From contig NZ_KK037166.1 in NCBI RefSeq assembly GCF_000568255.1, forward strand, positions 9,355,492 through 9,405,722: a stretch of 50,231 bases of DNA, in the 5' to 3' direction. A program made the translations under genes and the position numbers. This DNA is from Kutzneria sp. 744. GTDB taxonomy: Bacteria; Actinomycetota; Actinomycetes; Mycobacteriales; Pseudonocardiaceae. The notes under the pieces were generated by a model. It saw nothing but the letters and a program-made list of their open reading frames with translations, did no database searches and was not told the DNA's origin. Shown here one piece after another: positions 1-8,559 of this stretch (positions are counted from its first letter, which is position 1; each line of letters opens with the position of its first letter).

Positions 1-331
1 GGCCGAAGGCGCGCGGGTGCAGGTCGATGGCGCAGCCCTGCTCCAGCACCTCCCGCGCGTCCGGCCCGGACAGCTCGTAGGCCACCCGGTTGGCCGAGAC
101 GTCCACGACCGAGCCGGGGGTGTCGCCGAGCACGGCCCGCAGCTGGTCCTCGGACGCCCCGAACACCAGCCACTGGTCCGGCCCGAGCCACAGCACGGCC
201 TCGGACCCGGTGTTCGGCACCACCGGCAGCGGCGTGCCCAGCAGCTCCCCGATCCGGGTCGCGGCCGGGTCCACGGGGTCGACCCTCAGGTCGACCTGGT
301 GGGGAAGGTCGACTTGGCGGAGCTCAGCCAT
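1..331 (-). CDS. soxG: sarcosine oxidase gamma subunit, 3' end beyond the window
   Basis: Small folate-domain-like subunit of heterotetrameric sarcosine oxidase, which oxidises sarcosine to glycine in the cytoplasm. About 110 codons are visible and the C-terminus lies off the left edge. The translation begins MAELRQVD and carries the family stretches WLGPDQWLVFG, VVDVSANR, LSGPDAREVL and CAIDLHPRAF. The ATG at 331 overlaps the soxA stop by 8 nt, so translation is probably coupled. It is the last gene of the soxBDAG run. Identification rests on these motifs and the gene order; truncation here is only the window edge. Confidence 0.9.
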   Translation of the reverse strand, partial: MAELRQVDLPHQVDLRVDPVDPAATRIGELLGTPLPVVPNTGSEAVLWLGPDQWLVFGASEDQLRAVLGDTPGSVVDVSANRVAYELSGPDAREVLEQGCAIDLHPRAFG

Positions 332-3032
332 CTCTGCGGGTCCCCTCCGGGTCGTAGAAGATCGGCTCGGTGACCGTGGCGGCGATCGTCCGGTCCCGCA
401 GCGGGGCCAGCACGGTCTGCCCGATCAGCTGCCGGCCGCCCTTGACCAGCGCCAGCGCGAAGGTCCGCTCCAGCGCGGCGCTGTGGTAGCTCGATGTCAC
501 GTGTCCGAGCATCGGCACCGGTTGTGCCAACGACGTGTCCGGGGCGATCAGCTGCGCGCCCTCGGGCAGCAGGTCCTCGGGGTCGACCGGCAGCAGGCCC
601 ACCAGCTGCTTGCGGTCCGGGCGAACCGCGTCGGGCCGTCGGTAGGAGCGCTTGCCGACGAAGTCCTTGCGCGGCGACACGATCCACTCCATGCCGAGGT
701 CCTGCGGTGTGACCGTGCCGTCGGTGTCCTGGCCGACGATCACGTAGCCCTTCTCGGCCCGCAGCACGTGCATGGTCTCGGTGCCGTACGGCGTCGGCAG
801 ACCCGTTGCCATCACGGCATTCCAGACCTCTGCGCCGTGCCGACCGTCCACGTTGATCTCGAACGCCAGCTCGCCGGAGAAGGACACCCGGGCGATCCGG
901 GCCGGTGTGCCGTCGGCCAGCCGCACGTCCCGGAACGTCATGAACTCGAAGGACTCGGCCGAGCAGTCCACGTCCGGCGCGACGATGCTGAGCACCGTGC
1001 GGGCCTGCGGGCCGACCACCGCGATCGTCGCCCACTGCTCAGTGACCGAGGTGAACCACACCTTGAGGTCCGGCCACTCCGTCTGCGACCACTCCTCGAA
1101 CCAGTCCAGCACCGCCGCCGCGTTGCCGGTCGTGGTCGTGGCCAGGAAACGGTTCTCGGCGACACGCATGACCACGCCGTCGTCGAACACCATGCCGTCC
1201 GGCCTGCACAGCAGGCCGTACCGGCAGTGGCCGACCTTGAGCTTGGCGAACGCGTTGGTGTACATGCGGTTGAGGAACTCGCCGGCGTCCGGGCCCTGGA
1301 TGTCGATCTTGCCGAGGGTGGAGGCGTCCATCACCGCCACGCTCGTGCGCGCGGCCCGGCATTCCCGCAGCACGGCCGTTTTCCTGTCCTCGCCGGGCCG
1401 CGGGTAGTACCAGGGGCGCTTCCACTGGCCGACGTTCTCGAACAGCGCGCCGTTGCGGACGTGCCAGTCGTGCATCGGCGTCATCCGCACCGGATCGTGC
1501 AGCTCGCCGCGATCCCGCCCGGCCAACAGCGCGAACGACACCGGCGTGTAAGGCGGGCGGTAGGTTGTCGTGCCCTGCGGTGCTTCGGCCCCGAGCAGTT
1601 GCGTAATCACGCCGATCGCCGCGAAGCCGGCGGTCTTGCCCTGGTCGTGCGCGGTGCCGATGGTCGTGTACCGCTTCACGTGCTCCACCGACCGCATGCC
1701 CGCCCCGGTCGCCCGCCGCACATCGGCGACGGTCGCATCCCGTTGCAGGTCAACGAACTGCCGGTCCTCCGGGCCGTCGACGAACCACACCGGCGTCGGT
1801 GGCGCGACGGTTTCCGTTGCCGCGTAGGGGGCTTCCGGCAGGCTGCCGTCGAATCCGGTCCTCTTGGCCGCTTCCAGGCCGGCCCGGAAGCCTTCTCGCA
1901 GGCAGCCGGCCAGGTCGTAGACGGCATTCGCGGCGCCCACGATGTGCTGCTCCTGCACCGATTTGTCCGCCACGAACGCGGCGACCCGCTCGTCGTACCG
2001 GATCTTGCCCTGGGACTGGGAGAACAGGTGCACGGCCGGGCTCCAGCCGCCCGACACCGCGAGCAGATCACAGGCGATCTGCCGATCGCCGACCCGCACG
2101 CCGCCGATGCGCCGCGTGCCCAGCGCCTGCTGGACATGCGCCCCGGCAAGCACCTCGATACCCAGTTCCTGCGCCCGGCGAACCAGTTCCCGTGGCGGCT
2201 CGGGTCGACTGTCCACAATGGTGGATACCCTCGTGGCCAGATCGAAGGCCGTCCCGTAGGCGGCGTCGTTCGTCGTGGCCACCACGATGTTCTCGCCCGG
2301 CAGCGCCGCGTACCGGTTGACGTACTGGCGAACCGCCGAGGACAGCATGATGCCCGGCAGGTCGTTGTCGACGAACACCAGCGGCCGCTCGTGTGCGCCG
2401 GTGGCCAGCACCACCCGCTTGGCCCGGACGTGCCACAGGCGGTGCTTCTCGGCCAGGGCAACGAAGTTCTGGTCGTAGTAGCCGAACGCCGTCGTGCCGG
2501 TGAGGATCCTGGTCTCGTCGAGGGCGTCCAGTTCGTCCACGGCGTCGGCCAGCCAGTCCAGCAGCCGGTTCTCGGTCAGCAGGCCGCCGCCCAGCTCGTT
2601 CTGCTCGTCGGCGAGGATCACCCGGGCCCCGGTGCGACCGGCCGTCAACGCCGCCGCCACGCCGGCCGGGCCGCCACCGACCACCAGCACGTCACAGTGC
2701 ACGTTCCGCTTGTCGTAGCGGGTCGGGTCCGGTGTGTCGATCAGCCTTCCCTTGCCCGACAACAGGATTGCCGCCAGCCCGTCGACCAGCTCGGTGGTCG
2801 TGGCCAGCTGCATCGGATCATCCAGCTGCACCAGGGCATTCGGCTCGTCCACGCCCGCAGCGAAGATCCCGCGCGGCCGTTGCCTGTACGCGCTGGGCGC
2901 CACCTCCAGCAGCCCGTTGGCGATCATCGCCGAGGCCAGCGTGTCGCCGGCGCAGCCCGTGTACTCGATGTCGTCCACGGTGAACCGCAACGGCTTCGTA
3001 CGGTCGATGCGACCGCCCTCGGGGAGTCTCAT
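324..3032 (-). CDS. soxA: sarcosine oxidase alpha subunit
   Basis: Large subunit (902 aa) of sarcosine oxidase. It binds NAD and FAD and passes the methyl carbon to tetrahydrofolate. Visible: an N-terminal ferredoxin-like fold (about residues 15-95), a dinucleotide-binding GGGPAG at 119-124, a central oxidoreductase region, and a C-terminal GcvT/folate domain from about residue 520 starting near MTPMHDWHVRNGALFENVG. The ATG at 3032 was chosen because it forms a 4-nt ATGA overlap with the soxD stop and places MRLPEGGRID before the first conserved strand; an in-frame extension to 3086 runs inside soxD and is not credible. The length is slightly short of the usual 950-1000 aa. Confidence 0.95.
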   Translation of the reverse strand: MRLPEGGRIDRTKPLRFTVDDIEYTGCAGDTLASAMIANGLLEVAPSAYRQRPRGIFAAGVDEPNALVQLDDPMQLATTTELVDGLAAILLSGKGRLIDTPDPTRYDKRNVHCDVLVVGGGPAGVAAALTAGRTGARVILADEQNELGGGLLTENRLLDWLADAVDELDALDETRILTGTTAFGYYDQNFVALAEKHRLWHVRAKRVVLATGAHERPLVFVDNDLPGIMLSSAVRQYVNRYAALPGENIVVATTNDAAYGTAFDLATRVSTIVDSRPEPPRELVRRAQELGIEVLAGAHVQQALGTRRIGGVRVGDRQIACDLLAVSGGWSPAVHLFSQSQGKIRYDERVAAFVADKSVQEQHIVGAANAVYDLAGCLREGFRAGLEAAKRTGFDGSLPEAPYAATETVAPPTPVWFVDGPEDRQFVDLQRDATVADVRRATGAGMRSVEHVKRYTTIGTAHDQGKTAGFAAIGVITQLLGAEAPQGTTTYRPPYTPVSFALLAGRDRGELHDPVRMTPMHDWHVRNGALFENVGQWKRPWYYPRPGEDRKTAVLRECRAARTSVAVMDASTLGKIDIQGPDAGEFLNRMYTNAFAKLKVGHCRYGLLCRPDGMVFDDGVVMRVAENRFLATTTTGNAAAVLDWFEEWSQTEWPDLKVWFTSVTEQWATIAVVGPQARTVLSIVAPDVDCSAESFEFMTFRDVRLADGTPARIARVSFSGELAFEINVDGRHGAEVWNAVMATGLPTPYGTETMHVLRAEKGYVIVGQDTDGTVTPQDLGMEWIVSPRKDFVGKRSYRRPDAVRPDRKQLVGLLPVDPEDLLPEGAQLIAPDTSLAQPVPMLGHVTSSYHSAALERTFALALVKGGRQLIGQTVLAPLRDRTIAATVTEPIFYDPEGTRRDG

Positions 3033-3271
3033 CGCACGATCTCGTTCGACACCGTGTCGCGGACGATGCTGAACCAGCGGCGGCACCCCGCCGAGTGCGA
3101 CCAGCGCTCCTCGAAGCGCCCCTTGGGATTGTCCCGCACGAACAGGTACCGGCCCCAGTCCTCATCGGACAGATCGGCCGGCCGCTCCGGGTACGGCACG
3201 CCGGCCTGACCGCCGTAGTGGAACTCCGTCTCGTCGCGGTCGCCGCACCAGGGGCACGGGATGAGCAGCAT
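3029..3271 (-). CDS. soxD: sarcosine oxidase delta subunit
   Basis: 80-aa zinc-binding subunit of sarcosine oxidase. The translation MLLIPCPWCG...WSHSAGCRRWF places Cys6, Cys9, His59 and Cys63 at the positions of the zinc ligands known in this family. The start at 3271 has a good ribosome site (GGGAGGA, about 5 nt upstream). It lies 11 nt after soxB and overlaps soxA by 4 nt, so B-D-A-G form one tight operon. Subunit identity is secure from size, ligands and context. Confidence 0.95.
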   Translation of the reverse strand: MLLIPCPWCGDRDETEFHYGGQAGVPYPERPADLSDEDWGRYLFVRDNPKGRFEERWSHSAGCRRWFSIVRDTVSNEIVR

Positions 3272-3282
3272 CGGTCCTCCCT

Positions 3283-4488
3283 CTAGTGTGCGACGGCCGC
3301 GGCGCCGTGCTCGTCGATCAGGGCGCCCGTGGTGAACCTCTCCAGGGCGAACGGCTCGTTGAGCGGATGCGCCTTGCCGGTGGCCAGCGTGTGCGCGTAG
3401 GTCCAGCCCGAGGCCGGCGTCGCCTTGAAACCGCCGGTGCCCCAACCACAGTTGACGAAGAGCTCGTCCACCGGCGTCGGCCCGATGATCGGCGAAGCGT
3501 CCGGCGTGACGTCCACGATGCCGCCCCAGGTGCGCAGCACGTGGGCCCGGGCGAAGATCGGGAACAGCTCCAGCGCCGCCGCCATCTGCTGCTCGATCAC
3601 GTGCACCGAGCCGCGTTGCGCATAGGAGTTGTACGGGTCGATGCCCGCCCCCATGACCAGTTCGCCCTTGTGCGCCTGGCTGACGTACACGTGCACGTGG
3701 TTGGACATCACCACACAGGGGTGCACCGGTTCCAGCAGCTCCGACACCAGCGCCTGGAGCGGATGGCTCTGCACCGGCAGTCGCACGTCGGCCAGGCTCG
3801 CCAGCACGCTGCTGTGCCCCGCCGCCGCCATGCCCACGCGGCCCGCGCGGATCGGCCCCAGGTTCGTCTCCACCCCGACGACCTTGTTGCCCTGCTTGAG
3901 AAATCCCGTGACCTCGCAGCCCTGGATCAGGTCCACCCCGAGCTCGTCGGCCTTGCGCGCGAACGCCCAGGCCACGTGGTCGTGCTTCGCGATGCCCGCC
4001 CGGGGTTGCAGCGTCGCCCCCAGCACCGGGTACCGCACGTCCGGCGAGGTGTTCACCACCGGGCAGAACTTCTGGACCTCGTCCGGATCCAGCCACTCCG
4101 CGTCCACCCCGTTGAGCCGGTTCGCGTTCACCCTTCGCGTGCCTTCTCGCACGTCTTGCAGGGTGTGGGCCAGGTTCAGGACTCCCCGCTGGCTGAACAG
4201 GATGTCGTAGTCCAGCTCCGCCGAGAGGCCCTCCCACAGCTTCAGGGCATGCTCGTAGATCGCCGCGCTCTCGTCCCACAGGTAGTTGGAGCGGATGATC
4301 GTCGTGTTCCGGGCCATGTTCCCGCCCGCCAGCCACCCCTTCTCCAGCACCGCCACGTTCCGGATGCCGTGGTTGGCCGCGAGGTAGTACGCCGTGGCCA
4401 GTCCGTGCCCGCCGCCGCCCACGATGACCACGTCGTACCCGGACCTGGGTTCGGGATTGCGCCACAGCCGGTCGGGATGCTCGGACAT
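3283..4488 (-). CDS. soxB: sarcosine oxidase beta subunit
   Basis: 401-aa FAD-dependent catalytic subunit (DAO fold) that oxidises sarcosine. The N-terminal dinucleotide motif [18 protein letters not shown] is at about residues 16-33. The [10 protein letters not shown] stretch and the C-terminal [15 protein letters not shown] typical of SoxB are present. Family knowledge: the beta subunit carries non-covalent FAD and a covalent FMN shared with alpha. The ATG at 4488 follows GGAGGTGG by 2-3 nt. An upstream in-frame extension to 4623 reads through a perfect palindrome and is rejected. First gene of soxBDAG; the upstream region holds two GTTGC dyads. Confidence 0.95.
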   Translation of the reverse strand: MSEHPDRLWRNPEPRSGYDVVIVGGGGHGLATAYYLAANHGIRNVAVLEKGWLAGGNMARNTTIIRSNYLWDESAAIYEHALKLWEGLSAELDYDILFSQRGVLNLAHTLQDVREGTRRVNANRLNGVDAEWLDPDEVQKFCPVVNTSPDVRYPVLGATLQPRAGIAKHDHVAWAFARKADELGVDLIQGCEVTGFLKQGNKVVGVETNLGPIRAGRVGMAAAGHSSVLASLADVRLPVQSHPLQALVSELLEPVHPCVVMSNHVHVYVSQAHKGELVMGAGIDPYNSYAQRGSVHVIEQQMAAALELFPIFARAHVLRTWGGIVDVTPDASPIIGPTPVDELFVNCGWGTGGFKATPASGWTYAHTLATGKAHPLNEPFALERFTTGALIDEHGAAAVAH

Positions 4489-4511
4489 GCCCACCTCCAG
4501 GAGCCTGCGCT

Positions 4512-4547
4512 GTTGCAGATTAAGCGCACTGTTGCGCTCTCCACAAC
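4512..4547 (-). promoter_or_regulatory. candidate IclR operator pair upstream of soxB
   Basis: Two 17-bp elements 19 bp apart: a weaker one at 4512-4528 beginning GTTGCAGATT, and a good one at 4531-4547, GTTGCG-N6-ACAAC. They match the dyads upstream of the ferredoxin gene and of the betaine operon. The neighbouring IclR protein is the obvious candidate binder. Function is inferred from recurrence only. Confidence 0.55.
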
Positions 4548-4564
4548 ACCCGCCTCCGGCCTTC

Positions 4565-4617
4565 GTCAGGAAGGGCCCCTTACTGACGTTGAACGTCAGT
4601 AAGGGGCCCTTCCTGAC
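4565..4617. repeat. perfect 53-bp palindrome (dispersed hairpin family member 1)
   Basis: Two perfect 26-bp arms (4565-4590 and 4592-4617) around a single central base. It lies 37 nt after the IclR stop and 76 nt before soxB. The inner 45 bp (4569-4613) share a skeleton of GGAAGG, CTTAC, central CGTTGAACG, AAG and CCTTCC with the palindrome at 33276-33330. It could end iclR transcription or be a REP-like dispersed unit; there is no U-tract. Confidence 0.8.
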
Positions 4618-4654
4618 GTTCAACGAGAGGATTGATCCCTTGATCTTGGGCGGG

Positions 4655-5428
4655 TCAGCTGGTGTGGCCGATGCGGTGGCTGATCTCGCGGGCGGCCTCG
4701 GCGGCTAAGCGGGCGACCTCCGTGAAGCGGTCCGTCGTCAACCGGTACGACGGGCCCGAAACGCTCAACGCCGCCACCACGTCCCCGTCCATGCCCCGGA
4801 TGGGCGCCGCCACCGCGTTGAGACCGATCTCCAGCTCATCCGCCGTGCTGGCCCACCCGGCCGCCAGCGCCGCCTCCAGCTCGGACCGCAGCAGCCCGGC
4901 GTCGATGATCGTCCGAGGGGTGTACATGGTCAGCGGCCGGGCCAACAGCTCGTCGCGTACCGCTGAAGGCTGGTTGGCCAGCAGGATCTTGCCGCTGGAC
5001 GTGGCGTGCAGGGGAGTGCGCTGCCCGACCCAGTTGATCGAGGACACGGTGGCGCTGCCGCGCACCTGGCTGACGTTGATGGCGTAGCCGCCGTCCAGGA
5101 TCGCCACGTTGACGGTCTCGCCGACCTGGGCGGCCAGCCGCTCGCAGACGGGGCGGGCCTCGCGGGACAGGTCCATCTGCGCGGCGGTGGCCCCGGCCAG
5201 CCGGACGATGCCGAAGCCGAGCCGGTACTTGCCGCGGTCGCCGGCCTGCTCGACGAGCCCTCTGGAGTCGAGCACGGACACCAGCCGGAAGGCGGTGGAC
5301 TTGTGCACCCCCAGCTCGGCGGCGAGCTCGGTGATGCCCATCTCGCCGTGCAGGGCCAGGAACTCCAGGACGGACACCGCGCGGTCGACCGACTGCACGA
5401 GTGCGGCCGACCCCTCGCTTGAAGCCAT
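4655..5428 (-). CDS. IclR-family transcriptional regulator
   Basis: 257-aa DNA-binding regulator with an N-terminal winged helix-turn-helix (about residues 10-75, including [22 protein letters not shown]) and a C-terminal IclR effector domain (about 85-250, with [14 protein letters not shown]). It sits between soxBDAG and the divergent ferredoxin/reductase pair, so it is the likely regulator of the choline/betaine/sarcosine genes. Its own promoter shares 105 nt with the ferredoxin gene, and that interval contains a strong dyad (5487-5522), suggesting autoregulation. The effector (a betaine-pathway intermediate) is inference. No clear Shine-Dalgarno precedes the ATG at 5428. Confidence 0.92.
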   Translation of the reverse strand: MASSEGSAALVQSVDRAVSVLEFLALHGEMGITELAAELGVHKSTAFRLVSVLDSRGLVEQAGDRGKYRLGFGIVRLAGATAAQMDLSREARPVCERLAAQVGETVNVAILDGGYAINVSQVRGSATVSSINWVGQRTPLHATSSGKILLANQPSAVRDELLARPLTMYTPRTIIDAGLLRSELEAALAAGWASTADELEIGLNAVAAPIRGMDGDVVAALSVSGPSYRLTTDRFTEVARLAAEAAREISHRIGHTS

Positions 5429-5486
5429 GCACGCACTGTAGTCGAGCGGATGGAGCCTTGACGGCGCATCGCCCGGTCCTCACTCT

Positions 5487-5522
5487 GTTGCGTGCAGCAC
5501 GACAAGTTGTGCTATACGCAAC
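5487..5522. promoter_or_regulatory. divergent operator, IclR-type dyad
   Basis: Left arm GTTGCGTGCAGCACGAC (5487-5503) and right arm, read on the other strand, GTTGCGTATAGCACAAC (5506-5522) agree at 14 of 17 positions, giving an inverted repeat of two dyads. It overlaps a possible -10 TATACG at 5513-5518 for the ferredoxin gene. Placed in the iclR/ferredoxin divergent interval, it is a good candidate for IclR binding. Confidence 0.65.
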
Positions 5523-5533
5523 CGGAGGCCGAA

Positions 5534-5851
5534 GTGATCGAGGTGTGCAGAGTCGGCGACTTGCCGCCGGGGGAGGCGGTCAGAGTCGACACGGTCGACC
5601 CGCCCATCGCCGTTTTCCGCACGGAGGACGGCGACTTCTATGCCGTCGACGACACCTGCACCCACCAGGACGCCTCGCTGGCCGACGGCTGGCTTGAGGG
5701 CTGCACGGTGGAGTGCCCGCTGCACGCCTCCTGCTTCGACCTGCGCACCGGCCAGCCCAGCGGGCCGCCGGCCACGAAGCCGATCCGCACCTACCCGGTG
5801 GTCGTCGAGGACGGCGTGATCCGCGTGGCCTACAGCGAAGTGGCCTGCTGA
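5534..5851 (+). CDS. Rieske-type [2Fe-2S] ferredoxin
   Basis: 105-aa soluble electron carrier. The Rieske ligands are C42-x-H44 (CTH) and C61-x2-H64 (CPLH), as in ferredoxins of ring-hydroxylating and demethylating oxygenase systems. The GTG at 5534 was chosen because GGAGG lies 5 nt upstream and the length then matches the family; the ATG at 5492 lies inside the operator. Its stop overlaps the reductase start by 1 nt (TGATG). Likely role: pass electrons from the adjacent reductase to the Rieske oxygenase at 14097-15200. That pairing is inference from context. Confidence 0.88.
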   Translation: MIEVCRVGDLPPGEAVRVDTVDPPIAVFRTEDGDFYAVDDTCTHQDASLADGWLEGCTVECPLHASCFDLRTGQPSGPPATKPIRTYPVVVEDGVIRVAYSEVAC

Positions 5852-7008
5852 TGCGCACGGCAGCGGTGATCGGCGCCTCCCTGGCCGGCCTGTCCACGGC
5901 CCGTGCCCTGCGTCAGCAGGGTTTTGACGGCCGCCTGGTCATCGTGGGCGACGAGCCGCACCGGCCGTACGACCGGCCGCCGCTGTCCAAGGAGTTCCTG
6001 GCCGGCAAGAGCTCGGACATCGGCCTGCGCACGCCGGACGACGAGGCCCTGGACTTCGACTGGCGGCTGGGCGCGCGGGCATTGAGCCTCAACCCGCACG
6101 ACCGCTCCATCGAGTTGTCCAACGGCCAGACGCTGCGCTGCGACGGCGTCGTCATCGCGACCGGCGCCCGCGCCCGCTGGCTGCCGGGCACCGAGGGCGT
6201 CAACGGTGTCCACGTCCTGCGCACGCTGGACGACGCGATCCGCCTGCGTGCCGAGCTGGTGCCGGGCGTGAAACTGGTCGTGGTCGGGGCCGGCTTCATC
6301 GGGGCCGAAGTGGCGTCCACGGCCCGGTATCTCGGCGCGGACGTCACGGTCATCGAGGCCGAGCCGCTGCCGCTGCTGCGCCAGCTCGGTCCCGAGCTGG
6401 GCGCCGTCTGCGCCGGCCTGCACGGCGACCACGGCGTCCGCCTGATCACGAACGCCCAGGTCAAGCGCATCCTCGGGGCCAACCGGGTGCGCAGCGTGGA
6501 GCTGGCCGACGGCCGGCAGATCCCGGCCGAGGTGGTGGTCGTCGGCATCGGGGCGGCGCCGAACTTCGAGTGGCTCGCCGGCTCCGGCCTGCAGCTGGAC
6601 AACGGCGTCGTCACGGACGCGGCCTGCGCGACCGGGTTGCCGGAGGTGGTGGCGGTCGGCGATGTCGCCGCCTCGTACAGCGTTCACCTGCACGACCGGC
6701 ACCGCGCGGAGCACTGGACGAATGCGCTGGAGCAGCCGGTCACCGCGGCGGCGACGCTGCTGGGCGACCCGCGGCCGCACCTCTCCGCGCCGTATTTCTG
6801 GTCCGACCAGTACGGGGTGCGCATCCAGTTCACCGGTCACCGGCGCGAGGGCGACACCGTCCGGGTGATCGAGGGCGACACCGACCGCCGCAGCTTCCTC
6901 GCGGTCTACGAACGTGGTGATGTGCTGGTCGGGGTGCTCGGAATGAACCAGCCGAAGCTGTTCTCCCGGTGGCGACGGCAGCTGGCCCGGCCCGTGCTGG
7001 CCCCTTGA
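5851..7008 (+). CDS. FAD-dependent ferredoxin reductase
   Basis: 385-aa NAD(P)H:ferredoxin oxidoreductase of the rubredoxin/putidaredoxin reductase type. Visible: N-terminal FAD motif AAVIGASLAGLSTARAL, the YDRPPLSKEFL segment typical of this class, a second dinucleotide site LVVVGAGFIGAEVAS, and VVAVGDVAA near the C-terminal half. It is coupled to the ferredoxin by a TGATG overlap. Together they probably feed the betaine oxygenase downstream, replacing the single-protein reductase GbcB known from pseudomonads. The substrate oxygenase is inferred. Confidence 0.88.
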   Translation: MRTAAVIGASLAGLSTARALRQQGFDGRLVIVGDEPHRPYDRPPLSKEFLAGKSSDIGLRTPDDEALDFDWRLGARALSLNPHDRSIELSNGQTLRCDGVVIATGARARWLPGTEGVNGVHVLRTLDDAIRLRAELVPGVKLVVVGAGFIGAEVASTARYLGADVTVIEAEPLPLLRQLGPELGAVCAGLHGDHGVRLITNAQVKRILGANRVRSVELADGRQIPAEVVVVGIGAAPNFEWLAGSGLQLDNGVVTDAACATGLPEVVAVGDVAASYSVHLHDRHRAEHWTNALEQPVTAAATLLGDPRPHLSAPYFWSDQYGVRIQFTGHRREGDTVRVIEGDTDRRSFLAVYERGDVLVGVLGMNQPKLFSRWRRQLARPVLAP

Positions 7009-7033
7009 CGGGACTCCGGTCGCAGTCGATGCT

Positions 7034-7072
7034 GTTGCGAACTCAGCGAGCCGTTGCGTAATCAGCAACAAC
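7034..7072 (+). promoter_or_regulatory. candidate IclR operator upstream of the betaine operon
   Basis: A partial element GTTGCGAACTCAGCGAG (7034-7050) and a symmetric GTTGC-N7-GCAAC (7053-7069) lie 21 nt before the aldehyde dehydrogenase start, in the only gap (81 nt) between the reductase gene and the operon. They match the dyads at 4531 and 5487, implying common control. Confidence 0.55.
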
Positions 7073-7089
7073 CGTGATCGGGGGTCCCC

Positions 7090-8553
7090 GTGGCGGAACT
7101 GTTCATCGACGGGCACTGGACGACCGGGAGCGACACCCGGCCCGTGATCAACCCGTTCGACGGCAGCGTGGTCACGACAGTCGCCGAGGCCGACGCGAAG
7201 GACGCCTTGAGAGCGGTGGCCGCCGCGAGGGCCGCCTTCGATGCCGGCCCGTGGCCCCGCACGCCGGCGGCCGAGCGTGGCGCGCTGCTCAACGCCGTCG
7301 CCGACCTGCTGCTGCGCGACCGCGACGACATCGCCAGAACCGAGACCCTGGACACCGGCAAGACCCTCGGCGAGAGCATCGCCGACGTGGACGACGTGGT
7401 CCGGGTCTTCCGCTACTACGCCGACCTGGCCGACAAGCACCCCGGCCGGGTGGTCGACACCGGCATCCCCACCGCGCAGAGCCGGATCGTCTACGAGCCG
7501 GTCGGCGTCTGCGCGCTGATCACGCCGTGGAACTACCCGCTGCTGCAGGCGTCCTGGAAGGTCGCGCCCGCGCTGGCCGCCGGCAACACCATCGTGATCA
7601 AGCCGAGCGAGGTCACGCCGCTGACCACGATCGCCCTGGTCCGGCTGATCGAGGAGGCCGCCATCCCGGCCGGCGTGGTCAACCTCGTGCTGGGCGCGGG
7701 CGCCACCGTCGGCGCGGCACTGTCCGAAAGCGACGATGTCGACCTGGTGTCGTTCACCGGCGGCCTGGCCACCGGGCAGCGGATCATGGTCGCCGCCGCC
7801 GGCAACGTCAAGAAGGTCGCGCTGGAACTGGGCGGCAAGAACCCCAACATCGTGTTCGCCGACGCCGACCTGGAGACCGCCAAGGACCAGGCTTTGAACG
7901 CCGTTTTCCTGCACGCCGGCCAGGTCTGCTCGGCCGGGGCCCGACTTCTGGTGCAGGACAGCGTCTACGACGAGTTCGTCGCGGAGATCGCGGCCCGCGC
8001 CGACCGCATCGTCATCGGCAACGGGTTCGACGACACCAGCCAGAGTGGCCCGCTGGTGTCGGCCGAGCACCGCGCCAAGATCGAGCGGTACGTGGCGTCC
8101 GCGATCGCCGAGGGCGCCAAGCTGCTGGCCGGTGGCCGCCGGCCCGACGAACCCGAGTTGCGGCAAGGCTTCTTCTATCGGCCGACGGTGTTCGCGGACT
8201 GCCGCCGCGACATGACCGTCGTGCGCGAGGAGACGTTCGGCCCGATACTGACGGCCGAACGCTTCAGCACCGAGGAGGAAGCGATCGAGCTCGGCAACGA
8301 CACGGACTACGGCCTGGCCGGCGCGGTGTGGACGCGCGACGCCGGCCGTGCGGCCCGGGTCGCCGGCGCGCTGCGCCACGGCACGATCTGGATCAACGAC
8401 TACCACCCCTACCTGCCGCAGGCGGAATGGGGCGGCTTCAAGCGATCCGGCATCGGCCGCGAGCTCGGACCCACCGGTCTCGATGAGTACCGCGAGGCGA
8501 AACACGTCTACACCAACACCGATCCGAAACCACTCGGCCTGTTCCCGGGGTGA
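7090..8553 (+). CDS. betB: aldehyde dehydrogenase, probably betaine aldehyde dehydrogenase
   Basis: 487-aa NAD(P)-dependent aldehyde dehydrogenase, likely oxidising betaine aldehyde to glycine betaine. Visible catalytic residues: Asn148 in TPWNYP, Glu246 in LELGGK and Cys280 in AGQVCSAG. The C-terminal half keeps the EETFGPIL segment. The GTG start at 7090 is read as Met. It is the first gene of a five-gene plus-strand operon (betB, betA, permease, DMG oxidase, Rieske oxygenase), 6 nt from the next gene. Substrate is assigned from the adjacent choline dehydrogenase; other amino-aldehydes are possible. Confidence 0.88.
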   Translation: MAELFIDGHWTTGSDTRPVINPFDGSVVTTVAEADAKDALRAVAAARAAFDAGPWPRTPAAERGALLNAVADLLLRDRDDIARTETLDTGKTLGESIADVDDVVRVFRYYADLADKHPGRVVDTGIPTAQSRIVYEPVGVCALITPWNYPLLQASWKVAPALAAGNTIVIKPSEVTPLTTIALVRLIEEAAIPAGVVNLVLGAGATVGAALSESDDVDLVSFTGGLATGQRIMVAAAGNVKKVALELGGKNPNIVFADADLETAKDQALNAVFLHAGQVCSAGARLLVQDSVYDEFVAEIAARADRIVIGNGFDDTSQSGPLVSAEHRAKIERYVASAIAEGAKLLAGGRRPDEPELRQGFFYRPTVFADCRRDMTVVREETFGPILTAERFSTEEEAIELGNDTDYGLAGAVWTRDAGRAARVAGALRHGTIWINDYHPYLPQAEWGGFKRSGIGRELGPTGLDEYREAKHVYTNTDPKPLGLFPG

Positions 8554-8559
8554 TAGAGG

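Noticed and set aside
90-3209. A 1039-aa plus-strand open frame over soxA/soxG
   Set aside because: Antisense shadow of clear sarcosine oxidase genes.
4489-4623. 45-residue N-terminal extension of SoxB
   Set aside because: It would translate the palindrome and the operator; a strong ribosome site sits just before the ATG at 4488.
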